Shown here one piece after another: positions 1 through 12,497 of a stretch of 64,000 bases of DNA. A program made the position numbers and the translations under genes. The first letter of the stretch is position 1. Each line of letters starts with the position of its first letter. Source of the DNA: Voacanga thouarsii (lineage: Eukaryota > Streptophyta > Magnoliopsida > Gentianales > Apocynaceae); assembly GCA_026120185.1 (NCBI GenBank), contig JANUWF010002208.1, positions 2,108,001-2,172,000 of the forward strand, in the 5' to 3' direction. A model generated the notes under the pieces. That model did not search any database, had not been told where the DNA came from, and saw only the letters and a program-made list of their open reading frames with translations.

Positions 1-660
1 CAATTTAGTATGAAGGACTTGGGAGAAGCCAGTTACATTCTTAGGATTAAGCTTCTTAAAAATAAGAAGTAAAGAATGTTAGGATTATCCCAAACGACAT
101 ACATTGATAAGACATTGGCCAAGTTTGGCATAGACTCATGCAAGAGGGCTCTAATCCCTTGCAGACATGGGTTGTCTTTTTGTTTTAAGGATTGTTGTAA
201 GTCTCAAGAGGAAGTAGACATGATGAGTAGGATTGCTACGATTCGGCTGTGGGAAGTCTCATGTACGCCATGATGTACACTAGGTCAGATATTTGCTTTG
301 CTGTAGGCTTAGTTCACAGATATCAGTCAAATCTTAGGGAGGTTCATTGGCAAGCTATAAAGCATATTCTTAAATACCTCAATGGTACGAAAGATTATAT
401 GCTGATTTACAGGACTGACGACTTGGTTCCTACTGGATACATAAACTCAAATTTCTAGGCGGATAAAGATGAGAGAAAATTCACTAGTGGATATGTCTTC
501 ACCTTGTCTGGAGGAGCTATTTCATGGAGGAGTATCAAGCAATCTTGTATTGCTGACTCAACCAAGGAAGCTGAGTATGTTGCAGTTTCAAAAGCGTCCA
601 AGGAAGCAGTCTGGCTCTAAAAGTTTCTTTCAGAACTTGAAGTTGTGCCACACATGGAGT
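1..660 (+). pseudogene. Ty1-copia reverse transcriptase C-terminus and RNase H (first part)
   Basis: This is the end of a copia pol gene that begins outside the window. Frame 1 opens with FSMKDLGEASYIL, the conserved copia RT segment, and hits a stop at 70-72 where the sister copy at 41698 reads through. A frameshift near 235-248 moves the frame to the segment with GSLMYAMMYTRSDICFAVG and RYQSNLREVHWQAIKHILKY. After a stop at about 457 comes RNase H (FTSGYVFTLSGGAISWRS, then ADSTKEAEYVAVSKASKEAV). Reading breaks at HME, base 660, where a 4.3 kb insertion begins; RNase H resumes at 4982. The element is dead: it has several stops, a frameshift and an insertion. It is closely related to the copia element at 36346-51803. 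Confidence 0.92.
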
Positions 661-3016
661 GTAACACCCCACTACCTAGGCCCAATATGGCCAGGGATGG
701 CGCCCCGTTCAAAGGACAAGGGGTCTTTATAATTAGGACACACAACCAACATAACGGAATAAAAATAATAATTTAAACTTAAATCTTATTACATCCCAAG
801 AATTCAAAAACAAATCCAGAATAAAATTATTCACTCTCAGCTCCCAAAGTATTACACAAAAATAAATAATAACATTTCTTCCAAGGCAGGCAATAACTAG
901 TTACTCATCCCCATAGTAGGATCGACCTGAAATCATGGTAAAACGGGTGATGAGACAAAAATCTCAGTAAGTCCGTGTGTGCTTTAAGTGTCCAGTGAAA
1001 ACAGTTCGTGAATGCAAAGTATAAAATCTTCATAAGAGAAATACTGGTAAGCAATAAACAATAGTCAAAATCAAGAGTGATATTTTGGCTTTTCCAACCA
1101 TACAGATACAATAAAATCAACTACTCAAAAGTGGTCATGGGTTACCACATGTTGGGCCCCAAAACCAGTCAGAATGCCACACTTTGTGCAGACTGACAAA
1201 AGGTAGATGATCAGCCTACCGGGCAAGATACTCCTCCTTCTCTATACCCAAACAACAACCGGTTGTCCATTTCGGCAACACACAATCACTTGACTGAAAA
1301 ACTGTTAGCTTGGACCAGCACGACCTACTGGACTGTCATCCTATCCGGGAAAGACTTACCCCTCAGAGGTGGCCACCTACTGAGAGACTCACCCTAACCC
1401 TTCAAAGACTAGTCCTGGCAGTCTACCCTTATTGAGTACTCAACGAACTTATCCCACTTGGGGAAAAAGGAACAAAACATAGTTCCACTTGAAAATGGCA
1501 ATTAAAGGTTTCCAAAATCTTTATCAAAATCAGTTTTAGAAAGAGTTTTGAGTTTGAGTAAATCTGCTTATTGATTTTCAAATAATTTGTTTGACGGAAA
1601 TAAGATATGAGACAATCCTCAATTACCTTTACAGAAATGAGTGTCCATGCACTCTACATTTGGCTTGCCATAATAACCATTTTGCATCAAACAGGTTTTA
1701 TGCATGAGCTTACCTGATCCTTAGCTTGAGATAAAATAAAGGTCTTCAACAGCTGACCTAACCCCGCCTGGGATAAATATAAACCATAATCAAACTCAAG
1801 TCAAAATCCACTTTCACAAATAAAGCTAGCTCAACTCACTATAACCATGATCCTAGTGTCCCAAGCTTTAAGGCCAGATAATAAATAAAAAGGGTTTATA
1901 AGCTAAGTCTAGTTTGATATTAAAGTGATTAGGGTTTTGGGAAATAGGTACTATTAAGTTGAAGGTTTAAATCTTACTAAGAATAATTTAGAGTTTATTT
2001 GATGAAGAATCTTAGGTGGTATTAGGTAAAATAATGATTTATTAATAATTAATTGTTTGAAAATAATTGATAACTAAAATTAGTTGAAAATAAATTTTAA
2101 TGGGTCTTGATTGGAAGCTAATAAATAAATTTTAATAGGTTTTGATTAAAAGGTAATAATTGAAAGATAATAAATTTTAATGATATTTATGAATATAAGA
2201 CTTACAAAATTAATATTTTTACTTATTATGATTATTTATATAAAAGGCTTTATTTGATATTATTATTATATATAATATCTATATATTTTATTTCTTTAAT
2301 AAAAGCTATCATTTATTTGACTAAAATATCCTTATTATATAATAATCCAAATCTACCTTCCTAGGGTTTTCAAATTTACTAGCAAAAATTATAATATTAA
2401 ATATTTTATTGATGAAATAAAATTAGCTTAGGAACAACTGGATCATGATTATATTTTTATTGCAAACCACAATCATGAACATATACTCCCCTTCAATTCA
2501 TCAAATCATGAATAAAAGCATAGATCTAAATTTACCAAGGCATGATCTAACCTCTACTAGCATAAACATAATCATGGCTTTAACAATCATACATGAATAT
2601 AAATCCTACTCACCATAGGTGACATAATCTCTAGCATACTTGATCACAAATACTACTTACAACATAGAGACATGCATTAAACCCTAAAACACCATACAAT
2701 CAACCAAGATAATCAACTCATGCATAAATCCCATCTCCATCATATACACACATCTATTCATGCTTCAATCTCAACTCATCACAACAATACATGCTCAAAT
2801 CCTATTCATAATCCATCTCCTACCAATATCATCCTAGAGACATAAATCTAGAATTTAAAAGGAGGGTTGAAAAGGCTTACTTGATTAATGAGTACCTTGG
2901 AGGAGTTTCGAATGGATCTCAACTCCTATGTGACTAAATCCGTCCAAGGGAGATGAAGAAAGCATGGCCATTGGTGAAGAAATCATTCGGCCAAAAGGGA
3001 GAAGGTATTCGGCCAA

Positions 3017-3041
3017 GAGAGAGAGAGAGAGAGAGAGAGAA
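3017..3041. repeat. (GA)n microsatellite
   Basis: About twelve uninterrupted GA units inside the 661-4971 insertion. Confidence 0.9.
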
Positions 3042-4654
3042 AAGAGAAGAAGAGGGTCCATTAGCATGCTTATACACATATATATTCTTTGGAGATTGAA
3101 AATTAGTGAAGATGAAGTTGATTGAACAAACTTACCTTGAAGGTGTTCTTAAGCCTTCACAAAAATACTGATTTTTTATCCAAAAGAGAGAGTCGAATTT
3201 TGGAGTTTGATGTTAAAAGTCGTATGGATGGATTCACAGCAGTGAGTAGATGAAATCTGGAATTTTTTTGAAGAAGATTGAAGTGGTTTGGAGTGGTATT
3301 AGGCGAGAGAAGTAAATAGGTGTTCTTGATGTTCTATGTGTGCTTGAAGGTTAAAGAAAATGGAGAGATTTTGATTTGAAGCTGCCTAAATTCTAAAGGA
3401 TTGCAGTGGCCGAATTGTTTGAGTGGTTTTGGTAGATGATTTTTCTGGTTTGAAAGGAAAAGGAAAGGCTGGTTGATGAAATCCTAAAAGAATATTTTAG
3501 GGATTCAAATTTGAAAACTAAATATGGCAAGAAGATCTTTGATCATTGGAGAGCTTTTTGGAAGCTGTAATGGCCGACTGATTGCTCAGTGTTTTTGCTG
3601 GATGAAAGCTGGATGAAGAAGCTTAATGGTGGCCGAAAAGAGGGAGTACAATGGTGAAGGAAATGTCTGGTTGTTTAAGGAATATTTTATGGAAGTTTAC
3701 TAAGTTAGGATTGTTGGAATTTTGGTCTTCAATCAAGGCATGATTGGAGTAATTGTTGGAGATATTTTAGGGGCAGCCATGACTGGTTTTTCAAGCAGAA
3801 GGTTGGGGAAGACAATAGAGTTTAGTTCATGGCTGTTCAATAGAAGTTTGTGTAGAAAAATGATGAAGATTTCGGATAAGGTTGAAGAATGAACAAGTTG
3901 GAATTCCTGTTCAGTGATTTTTGCAAGTTTGAAGGAAAATTCTGGGCAGATTTTTCTGCCATTGTTCAGTTAGTTTGTAGAGGATTTGAAGGGGTATTCA
4001 GAGGTCTTTCAAGGCTGGTTTTCAGCTTTCTTTATGCAAAGAGCTGGGAGAAAACAGCTTGGTTTAAGCTCACCTATGCTGCAATTTTGCCCAGAAAATT
4101 TTCTGGTTTCGCACAGCATTTGTGCAGTCTGAATTTGGCCAGAAAATTTCAGGTTTCAAACTGGTCAAGAGGGCCATTTTCTGGAAACATTTGGGAGGGA
4201 ATAATGGCTGAGAATTTCGACACTTTGCATGCACAAGAAGCTGAAAAAAAATTTCAGAATACTTCATGAAGGAAATGAACATAGCTAGAGTGGAGTTTTG
4301 AAGGTTCACTATGGAGATTAATTCTCTTGGAAACCTTCCCCAAATCCTACACATTTTCGGTCCATAAGATGTCTTACACTCAGACATTTTGAACCTTCAA
4401 AGCCACAACACTTTGTTGGAATTTTTCTAGAATGAAATTAGCTTGAATAAATTGCACAACTTAAGAAATTGAGAAGTAAGAAAAACTAAGAATAAAAAAT
4501 GGTATGAATTCCCTTAGGAATTTTTGTAGGCTACAAGAGTATGATTAGGGTACTCCTATCATGTCTTCCCTAGGATATCACCTTTACCCTTCTCTAGAGC
4601 ACTCAAGAACGAAAATCTAACCTTCCCAAGCAAAAATAAAATTTAATCATGCTA

Positions 4655-4735
4655 GAGCTCCAATGATGGAATTTGAACTCAAGACCTCAAGAATTAATTC
4701 CAAAGCTCTACCCACTAAACCACAACAACTCTTGT
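4655..4735 (-). repeat. tRNA-like (SINE head or tRNA pseudogene) sequence
   Basis: On the minus strand the stretch contains TGGTTTAGTGGGTAGAGC, a good match to the internal A box of tRNA genes. About 33 bases later comes GAGTTCAAATTCC, close to the B box (GGTTCRANTCC). The spacing fits a tRNA. The acceptor stem is not convincing and no CCA end or poly-A tail is evident. I infer a tRNA-derived SINE remnant or a captured tRNA pseudogene, not a functional tRNA. Confidence 0.5.
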
Positions 4736-4971
4736 TCTTAATTTCTCTCTAAAATATTTTTCCCATTTAATCCTTAGGCTATCTCCCTATTTTCACCTCA
4801 AGCAAAAATTACCATTTTGCCCTTCTTACTCAATGAACATAATTAAGCCCTTGAGACTATAACACACAAATCCAAAACATATAAAATCATATAAAAATAT
4901 ATTTAAACATGCAAATAAATATGATATGCATCCCAATCTCCTTACTCTAAGGTTGGTTTCGATTGGGGTTT

Positions 4972-5254
4972 CACATGGAGTAACCGGTTGTGGTATATTA
5001 TGACAACTCTAGAATAATCTTGCAATCCAAAGAACCCAGGAATGACAAGAAGGGGAAGTACATTTAGAGGAAGTACCACCTAATTCGGAATTTCATTCAG
5101 AGACGGAAAATCGTGGTGGAACAGATAGCCTCGGAGAACAACCTAGCATATCTCTTCACCAAGCCTTTGGTTGAGAGAGTCTTCAAGAGATACTTAGACG
5201 CCATAGGGGTGGGCACCTATGGTCTTTATTAGTTTTAGAGTGCAAGTGAGAGAT
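4972..5254 (+). pseudogene. Ty1-copia RNase H (second part) and polypurine tract
   Basis: This continues the RNase H interrupted at 660. It reads YYDNSRIILQSKEPRNDKKGKYI, a stop, RKYHLIRNFI, and then EQIASENNLAYLFTKPLVER, the typical copia C-terminus. The frame closes at about 5230. A purine-rich tract (5241-5254) immediately precedes the LTR start at 5255, as expected for the plus-strand primer. The first copy of the 10-base target duplication lies at 651-660 and the second at 4972-4981. Confidence 0.9.
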
Positions 5255-7107
5255 TGTTGGAATATATACCCTCTAGACTAATTTATCTAATGTAATTATT
5301 GAATTTATTAATAAAAGAATTTATTCTCAAAATTTGTTTGTGAATTTACATTTTATTTGTATACAATTTTCGTTTGAAAATAACCCATTGTGTTTAAATA
5401 AATGATCCATGTGAATGGTGATTTTTCACAGTAAGGTATAGATCACGGGTTACTTAACACATAAATATTTATTCTTAACCGATTAATGAGAATGAAAATC
5501 TCATCATGTATAGGTTATTGTGTTATGAATTCTAAAAGGTGAATGGCTTACTTTTAGCCAGTGAGTAGTCCACTCATTTAATAGCATAAGTGTATTTCGA
5601 ATACGTAGAACATGACCTGTAATAGTTGTTTCTAAAAGTATTATTTAAAAGAAACCTAGGCTATTATTGCTACAACGTGGACTAATACTCTACTGCTTGA
5701 GTATGGGTTGGTGGTTTAACGAAATTAGAAACATATACTTTGATATATTGTAATTGAAGTTCTTTCGTAGAGCCGATATACTTATATTTTAGGTATATAT
5801 GACTAATTAGTTAAGATAGACTTGTATAAAATAGCTTCTACGCTATATCACCCATTGTGGCTGTTCAAATGATCTAATTATCCAGGGCCCTGGGGAACAT
5901 GATTTGAATGTTTACTTTAAGGTAGCTCTCTTGAAAAGTGGAAACATTCCTAGAGTCATGAATAATTAAACTAGAGATCTAAAGATGGTAGATGTCTTTT
6001 AAAAAGGTGTTAGTACACTTCCTCTCTCTAAATGCACAGCGATACGTAGAGGGGTATTTTAATCATTACACATGTAGGTCGAAAACTTTACTAACGCAAC
6101 ATTGTGCTTGGAGTCAATATTTCTTTATAGTAATATTAGGAAATATTTAAAATGTAAAATATATCTATTTATATAGCAGAGGTATTTTGGCCATTTTAGT
6201 AGTCAAGGTGATGTGTCTTTTGGTCCCCAAAATAGCCCTTAAATCATGAAATATTTGGGTTAAGGAATTGGCATTGATATTTATCGATTTTATTTTATTA
6301 GTCTAATTTATTATTGAACTAAAATAAAATAAAAGGTTCGAGAAAGAATATTTATTTTGTCTAGTTTAATTAGTTAATTAATTATTCAGGGCCCAAGGCC
6401 CAAATTGAATAATTATAAAATTAATCTGGATATAAACTAGATAAAATGTATAAAATTTTATATTGGTCTATTTGGGCTTGTTAATTATGTATTGGATTGT
6501 TTAATAAAGTTCAGAAAATAAATAATTGAGATTTATTATTTATGGGTGTTCAAACCCAAGAATAAATAATTTTATCTAATCCAATGAATAAGATCAAGGG
6601 TAAAATGAAATTTAAAAAATAAAAATTAATAATTAAATTAATTAATTAAATAAAAAAAATAACACGGGATAGAACTCGTGTTGTTTTGCATGCAAGATAA
6701 CAAAAAGTATGGATGCTTTCTGTTTGCACGTAGATGGACTCTCTCTAGGAGATCTGCTGAAAGGAATGAAAATAAATTGAAGGCTTCAATTGGTTGATAG
6801 AACTTCGGAATTCAATTTTCACTCATAGAGACAAAGACCCAGCAAGCATTTTAATTAAGCGTTCAATACTTATCAAAACCCAATCTTCAAGCCTTCACCA
6901 TCTGTGCTACGGACACCATTTTGGAAGATCAAAGGCTTCGCGTGAATGAGATGCAATAGACGTTTACAAGAACGTGATCCAATAGCCTCAAGTATCCTTG
7001 TACAGATATCTACACCAGTGCGAAGAGAACCATTTAATCACAGAGGTAAATTTTTCGTTTTCCTAGCAAGCTTTCATTTTGATGATTTTTGTCATTTTAA
7101 ACCTTCA
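5255..7107 (+). mobile_element. 3' LTR of the left-hand copia element
   Basis: It begins TGTTGGAATATATACCC directly after the polypurine tract. It aligns along its 5' part with the LTR at 36346-38283 (shared words such as AACCCATTGTGTTTAA and TTATTCAGGGCCC), so both belong to one family. The 3' boundary is less sure: I place it at ACCTTCA, base 7107, by analogy with the relative that ends TTCAAGCTTCA. The 5' partner LTR lies outside the window, so no target duplication can be tested. Confidence 0.75.
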
Positions 7108-7253
7108 GATACACACATACATATACACATCACATATACATATTGTAATTTATATTTCTCCTTGTATATAATATATATGTGTACATAATTACGCAGATAT
7201 TATTATAAAAATACTTTTTATAATTAATTTTTTATAAATATAAATACTTTTAT

Positions 7254-7272
7254 TATATATATATATATATAT
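7254..7272. repeat. (TA)n microsatellite
   Basis: A run of alternating T and A in AT-rich DNA just after the copia LTR. Confidence 0.85.
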
Positions 7273-7309
7273 TATTTCTTACATACTAATTATGTATACT
7301 CTATTTTGA

Positions 7310-7413
<104 letters not shown>

Positions 7414-9485
7414 TTATACAAGTAGTAGATATAAAACCATACACTTATACTTTATATATATACACGCACTTATGACTTAATTATTTATATACAAATTATA
7501 TATATGTCATATATAATTATAAATTTTTTATAATTAGTATATATATAAACACATGTACATGTACATATGCATATGCATAATATTATATATATTATATGGG
7601 TAGGGTAGGTTGGGAGGGGGAGGGCTAGGAGTATGTCGTCGGGTTGCCTAAGGATCATGTAATTCTCACCTCAGCTCGATCCCTGCTAGCAAGCTGAGGT
7701 TTGAAACCCAAACTAGTCCCTATCTCCACTTAAATCGGGAAATCTCCGGTTGAAAAGGGTCGGACACCTAATTTATGCGGGAAAATTACCATCCATAATA
7801 CCAATATAATTATAAATATATACTTGCCCTTAACCAAATGGAAACTTTTTTTTTTTTTTTGGCGAAAAAAGTTAAATTTAGTTTTATACTATTTTGACTT
7901 AGCAAACAAAATTTTTTGCTAAGAATCCACCATTCTTTATCCTGTCTCCTCTTATATTCCACTAATATTATTAGCCATAATTTTCTATGTAATTCTTCTT
8001 TTATTATAATTTACAATTTTTAAGTAATTTGAGAATCTTATCATACTCTCCTTCTATTAATTACCTATTTACTATAAATATGAATGATAATTTTTTTACT
8101 TAATCAAGGGGCCCAACTCAACCCAACTTGCTGGGCACTATATCCCACATTGACGAGTTAAGAACAAGAATTGTATTATCTTTTGCCTATCATATGTAAT
8201 ATTTATAGTTATATTTATCTATTGCTATATTATAAACATTATGTTAGTATATATACACACACTTATATTTTAGGATTATATGTTGATCATTTAAAAATAT
8301 AATAAATGATCAAATGCTTCTAAAATTTTTTAAATCATGACATTTAGTTTGAAAAAAATGTAGTATTTTTTGAGGATTAATTGTATTTATTATGAAAATT
8401 TTATTTTAAAAGTAGAACATAAGAAACGTTTAATTCTATACAACCAAATGGTATTTATGTGTGATTTTTTATTTTGCAAGTCTTTTTAAATTATAAGTAA
8501 ATGAAATTGTACTAGGAGATTTAATATTTTTAAAATTATAATTTATTTCTATAATTTATTGTGTTTTATTATTATTATTATTATTATTGATATTATTTTT
8601 TTGTTATGTTTTATTTGGTGTTTGAAATTGTATTTTAGAATTTTATTATTTTATTGTAAGTTTTTTAGATTTTTGAATTGTGAATTTGTTGAATTTTTTT
8701 TAATAGCATTTTTCTGCTTAAAGTTTTGGACCCTATCAAAAAGTCTTTTGTCTACTTGGCTATCGCTGGACCAAAGGTGGAGACAATTATCTTGTCCCTC
8801 TTGGATTGGGATTAGGATCCCTTTTCCTTTTGCGAAGAATGGAGAATATAGGGAGTCAAGAATAAGGATAGGAATTTTAGTCCTTGATCCATGCTAGCTC
8901 GGCCCATAATTAGAGTTATAATCAAACACAAATGAACCAAGTATCATATTTTAAAGTTCAAGTTCAATCAGAATCGAACACTATTCGAATTCGTTCGTTT
9001 ATTAATTGAGCTTGCGTTTGTGTTTGAATTTGTTTAATTATTATTTGATAATACATAATTTCGTTTGACTTTAAGTTTGAAAAACTTGACTAATGTTAGA
9101 ATTCGAATGATTCGAAGTTGTTTATTTTATATTTTTCATAAAATATAAATGTAATGAATAATATATATATAAATAATATAATAAATATAAAATAATTAAT
9201 ACAATTACTTTTTATAAAATATTAAATATATTACGAATATTCAAATATTTTTGAGTTCGTTCATTTATTAATTGAGTCTAATATTTTATTTGAATGCGAA
9301 TTGAATATTACTTGAACAAGCATTATTTGAATACGAATGAGTTCGAATAAACTTTCATTCGTGAATATTCGGTTTGTTTATAATTCCAACTATAATTCGC
9401 AACAGTAAAGTAGGAAGTAGTAAAGATGGCAAATTTAAAAAAAAGAAAGAAAAAAAATAGTTATACATAAGAATATGAATCTATA
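7414..9485. other. AT-rich intergenic DNA without recognisable genes
   Basis: There is no supported gene. Base composition stands out at 7590-7800, a GC-richer island containing GGTTTGAAACCC-like and CTCGATCCCTGC words that could be an old SINE or other element remnant. A T-run lies at 7846-7860. From 8940 to 9395 short TTCG-rich words recur in both orientations; GTTCGTTTATTAATTGAG near 8993 returns with one change near 9255, suggesting a degraded small transposon. The open frame 8559-8897 is low-complexity Ile/Phe-rich translation and is not a credible gene. Confidence 0.6.
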
Positions 9486-10416
9486 ATATAGGAATTGTCC
9501 CAAGCATGAAGGCCATTCTAAAGAAGAGGGAAGGAGGACAAAGACACAGCACACAACTCCATGGGTGAAACTCCTTTTCAAGAGACTTCAAGGTATATTT
9601 CAAGATTCCAAGCTAAGGATGAAGAAAGTTGTCAAGTAATGGAGGATCAAATAAGGGCCAAGAAGATCAAGGCTTGAATAACAATTAGTGTAGAGGGCCA
9701 AGGGAGCACAAGAGGGGGTTGAAAACATAAGAAAAGCCGACTTTGTGGAGAACAGTGTGGGCCCAGTGCCAGGCCAACAAGCCTACCTAGTGCCAGGTCA
9801 CTTCGAGCCAATCCCTGTTTTGCTGATTTTTCTTGTTTTATTTTATTTTGTTCCTAATTTAATTCCTACGACATTTGACTTATAATAGGTATAGTTTGGA
9901 CTTACTTAAGAGATGAATGGCTGAGATTACATCTCCCATTTGCTAGGTTTAGATTGTTACCTTTATATGTGCCACCTTATTCTTGTAATAGGAAGACTTT
10001 TGAGACTTAGAATATTTTTGGTAGAGAAACCAAATTCTTTCTAGAGGAGAGTGTGTATTGATGATTTTTATTTCAAGACCAAATCAAAGGGTTTAATCCC
10101 ACCTTTGATTCAAAGTCTCTAAACTTCAAAGGGATAATCTAAATCTCTTTCTCTATTCTTGGGTGCTAGTATTTTTCTAGTATTCTTGATAGGTTGAGTT
10201 TTTGAGTGCCTTCAAATCCCATCTTTTTGTTCTAATGTCTTGATAGATTAGGGTATTTAGGTGTTTTGAAATAGACTAGATTCACCAAATCTCATTAGGT
10301 TAATTGCATTTGCATTTAGTTCTTTATGTGTGTGAATTTTGTTGGGAGTTGGGTTACCAACTCTAGGGTTCTTGTTTTTAAAATCAAGAGGCTTTCATGT
10401 TTTTTTAGTTGTAGCA
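9486..10416 (+). mobile_element. 5' LTR of gag-protease gypsy-type element (copy 1)
   Basis: It is paired with the LTR at 12786-13721 over its whole length. For example GTCCCAAGCATGAAGGCC here corresponds to GTCCCAGGCATGAAAGCC there. The 5' terminus TG seems mutated (ATATAGG against TGATAGG), so the start is approximate. The 3' end is GTAGCA, followed after 3 bases by a primer-binding site. No clear 5-bp target duplication was found. Confidence 0.85.
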
Positions 10417-10419
10417 ATG

Positions 10420-10431
10420 TGGTATCAGAGC
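10420..10431 (+). other. Primer-binding site, initiator-Met tRNA type
   Basis: TGGTATCAGAGC, complementary to the 3' end of plant initiator methionine tRNA, lies 3 bases after the 5' LTR. This fixes the element's orientation as plus. Confidence 0.92.
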
Positions 10432-11229
10432 AAGATTGTGTTGATTTTAATCAATACAATTTTTTTTGGGCAAAGGTACAATTTTCTTCAAGAACTTGAT
10501 AAAATTTTTAGATTTTTGTCACTTATTTTAAGGCTATTTTTGTATGCTTAGAACTCAATATTGTGCCATGAACTTGAAATGAAATTAAACTTACATGTTT
10601 GGTTTATGATTGGGTAGCTATTTGAAGTTTAAAATTTTTAAAAACTTGACATTATTTGAGTTGATTGGCTACACAAAATTCTGCTCAAAAGGAATCCCAA
10701 AACTCATTTTTATGCTAAATTTGTGAACTATAAAACTCATGCTTTTTACTTCTACTTGTTGAGAAATTGTTCTTTTATGTTAGTATAATCATTAGGGATT
10801 AATTTTTCATGTGATTCTTGAGTTTTTAGGTTGTTACAAGCGTGAAAATTTTGAAACCCCTTGAATTACGAGGTTACACCTCAAGTATTTAATATATTGC
10901 ATCAATGACTTATGATTGCTTATACATGACTATCTCAAGCTTCTATTCATGAACTATATTGTCTCCTAGCATAGTAGATTATTCTTAGCGAGGAAAATCT
11001 TTCTTGTAGCCACTAGAAAGTTTATTTCTCTTTAAATTAATTAGTCTTGAGCTTGGAAAGCACTTGAGTGGATTGAAAAAGGCAAGAGGATGAACTCATT
11101 GTTGTAAAAGCCAAAGAAGAGTGCAAACACAAGGGTTGAGTGACGTTGATTGAGTGCTAAACACGTGTAGGAGTGAAGTGAGGAGCTTTTCTTTGTGTTT
11201 TTCTACTCAAAATTTCTCTTTTAAAAAAA
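10432..11229 (+). other. Untranslated leader of gypsy-type element copy 1
   Basis: An AT-rich leader of about 0.8 kb between the primer site and the first gag codon. No gene is seen. The frame 10339-10551 crosses the LTR end and primer site, so it is not a gene. Confidence 0.7.
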
Positions 11230-11568
11230 ATGGCTTTTGAGAGTTCATATGGTTCATCTTCTATGAGTGCTCAAAGTGAAGTAAGTAATTTTTATGAAAT
11301 GTCTTGCTCAAATAGAGAAGAATGTGATAGCTATGATGAAGAAGAATAGGACTATGAAGAATGTGAGGATAATTGTAAATTGATGTATGATTGTGATGAA
11401 GGGAAAAGTACTAGTGGAGGTATAAATGGTGTAAATGAAAAGGGAAGTTATAAGCGCATAGACTATGAGAGTGATGGAATTCTTGTGGGAGGACCTCTAA
11501 AGAGAGCAAAGGATAGATTGAAAAATTACTCAAATAATGGAGTGAAAAAAAAGAGAGAGTATGTGTAA
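11230..11568 (+). pseudogene. gag N-terminal remnant of gypsy-type element copy 1
   Basis: The ATG at 11230 opens a Ser-rich then acidic sequence (MAFESSYGSSSMSAQSEVS). A TAG at 11347-11349 interrupts the frame, which then continues in the same frame with YDCDEGKSTSGGING to a stop at 11568. The acidic Asp/Glu/Tyr/Ser-rich character and position match the corresponding parts of the relatives at 16823 (plus) and 49452 (minus), so this is the conserved N-terminus of the family's gag-like protein. No classical capsid domain was recognised. Between here and 11960 the frame is broken. Confidence 0.7.
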
Positions 11569-11960
11569 AAGAAGGAGTATGATTACTCTAATTGTTGGGG
11601 GAAAAAAATCATTACTTTTACAATTGTCCTAATGAGCCATAATAGAGGAAGGATAAGTTGCAAGGTAGTAGAAATTCCACCTATAGACATACCAAAGCTA
11701 CTTATCCTAACAAATTGACATAGGGGAGATTTTATGAAGTACAAGGTGATAAATGAAGGCATGTGAAGGTTGAAAAACAAATTCTAGAGGTTGAGAAGCA
11801 ATCCCAAAGGAGAATAGACCTAAAGCAAGCTACTTATGCCACCCTCTACTTAATCAATCAAGAGATGTGGGAATAGAGAAACTTAGAGGGGTTGGAATAG
11901 GTAGTAAAGGAGGAATGGTAATTGAGCCAATTTGTCCATTGATTGGAGTAGTAAGAAGAG

Positions 11961-12497
11961 ATGGGGATGCTTGTGAGAATAAAGAAGGAGATGGGATATA
12001 AAAGGAAAATATTTTCTTTTCAAGGTGTCTTATCAACAAAAAAACCATGTAGTGTTCTTATTGATAGGGAAAGTTGTAAAAATTTGATTAGTACTACATT
12101 AGTGGAGGAATTAGAGTTAGAAACCTTGAAACACTCTAGTCCCTACAAGCTTCATTAGTTGAATAATTGTGGAAAAGTGAAGGTGAACAAGTAAGCCAAG
12201 GTCGAATTTGACATGGGAGGATACCATGATAAAGTGTTATGTAATGTATATCCCATGCATGTTGAGTATATTTTGTTAGGGAGACCTTGGATATTTGATA
12301 GAAACGTAGTCCACAAAGGAAGAGAAAACACTTATATTTTGAAGAAAGATGAAAAAAAGTTCACTTTAGTTCCCTTATCCTCTAGTGAGGTTTTGAAAGA
12401 TCAAAATACTTTGAGGGAGAATGAAAACAAAAGGAGAGAGAAGAAAGAGGGAAAAAGATTGAGAAAAAATAAATTGACAGAAAAGAAGAAGAGGTAA
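11961..12497 (+). pseudogene. Retroviral-type aspartic protease with Lys/Glu-rich tail, gypsy-type element copy 1
   Basis: The protease reads PCSVLIDRESCKNLISTTLV, EELELETLKHSSPYKLH, a stop at 12156-12158, LNNCGKVKVNK, another stop, then VLCNVYPMHVEYILLGRPW. This is the gypsy protease layout (usual core IDGGSC...TTLVEKL...CDVVPMHAGHLLLGRPW). The active-site region reads D-R-E-S in place of D-G-G-S, so it is probably inactive. Immediately after it, where gypsy elements carry reverse transcriptase, this element has a Lys/Glu/Arg-rich tract (12400-12680) and then the polypurine tract. No RT, RNase H or integrase is present, so copy 1 could move only with enzymes supplied by another element. Confidence 0.85.

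Larger units (their letters stand above)
661..4971. mobile_element. 4.3 kb insertion with 10-bp target duplication, probably a non-autonomous MULE-like element
   Basis: The sequence CACATGGAGT occurs at 651-660 and again at 4972-4981, and joining the two sides restores the copia RNase H reading frame, so this block is an insertion with a 10-bp target duplication. That length fits Mutator-like elements (9-11 bp) and not LTR retrotransposons (5 bp). The ends are only weakly inverted: the left end begins GTAACACCCC and the reverse complement of the right end begins AAACCCCAATC. No transposase was recognised. The interior holds a moderately GC-rich stretch (about 1140-1480), an AT-rich stretch (1900-2900), a GA microsatellite, and a tRNA-like sequence near the right end. 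The longest open frames (3889-4269 plus, 4070-4387 minus) resemble no family I know and overlap each other, so I do not call them genes. Confidence 0.6.

Noticed and set aside
3889..4387. Overlapping open frames on both strands (126 and 105 codons)
   Set aside because: No family resemblance, both inside the 661-4971 insertion, each contradicts the other; neither has supporting features.
7590..7800. GC-richer island as a tRNA gene or SINE
   Set aside because: A B-box-like GGTTTCAAACC exists on the minus strand, but there is no A box at the right spacing and no cloverleaf, so no call was made.
8559..8897. 112-codon plus-strand frame
   Set aside because: Starts in an ATT microsatellite; the Ile/Phe-rich translation has no protein-like motif.
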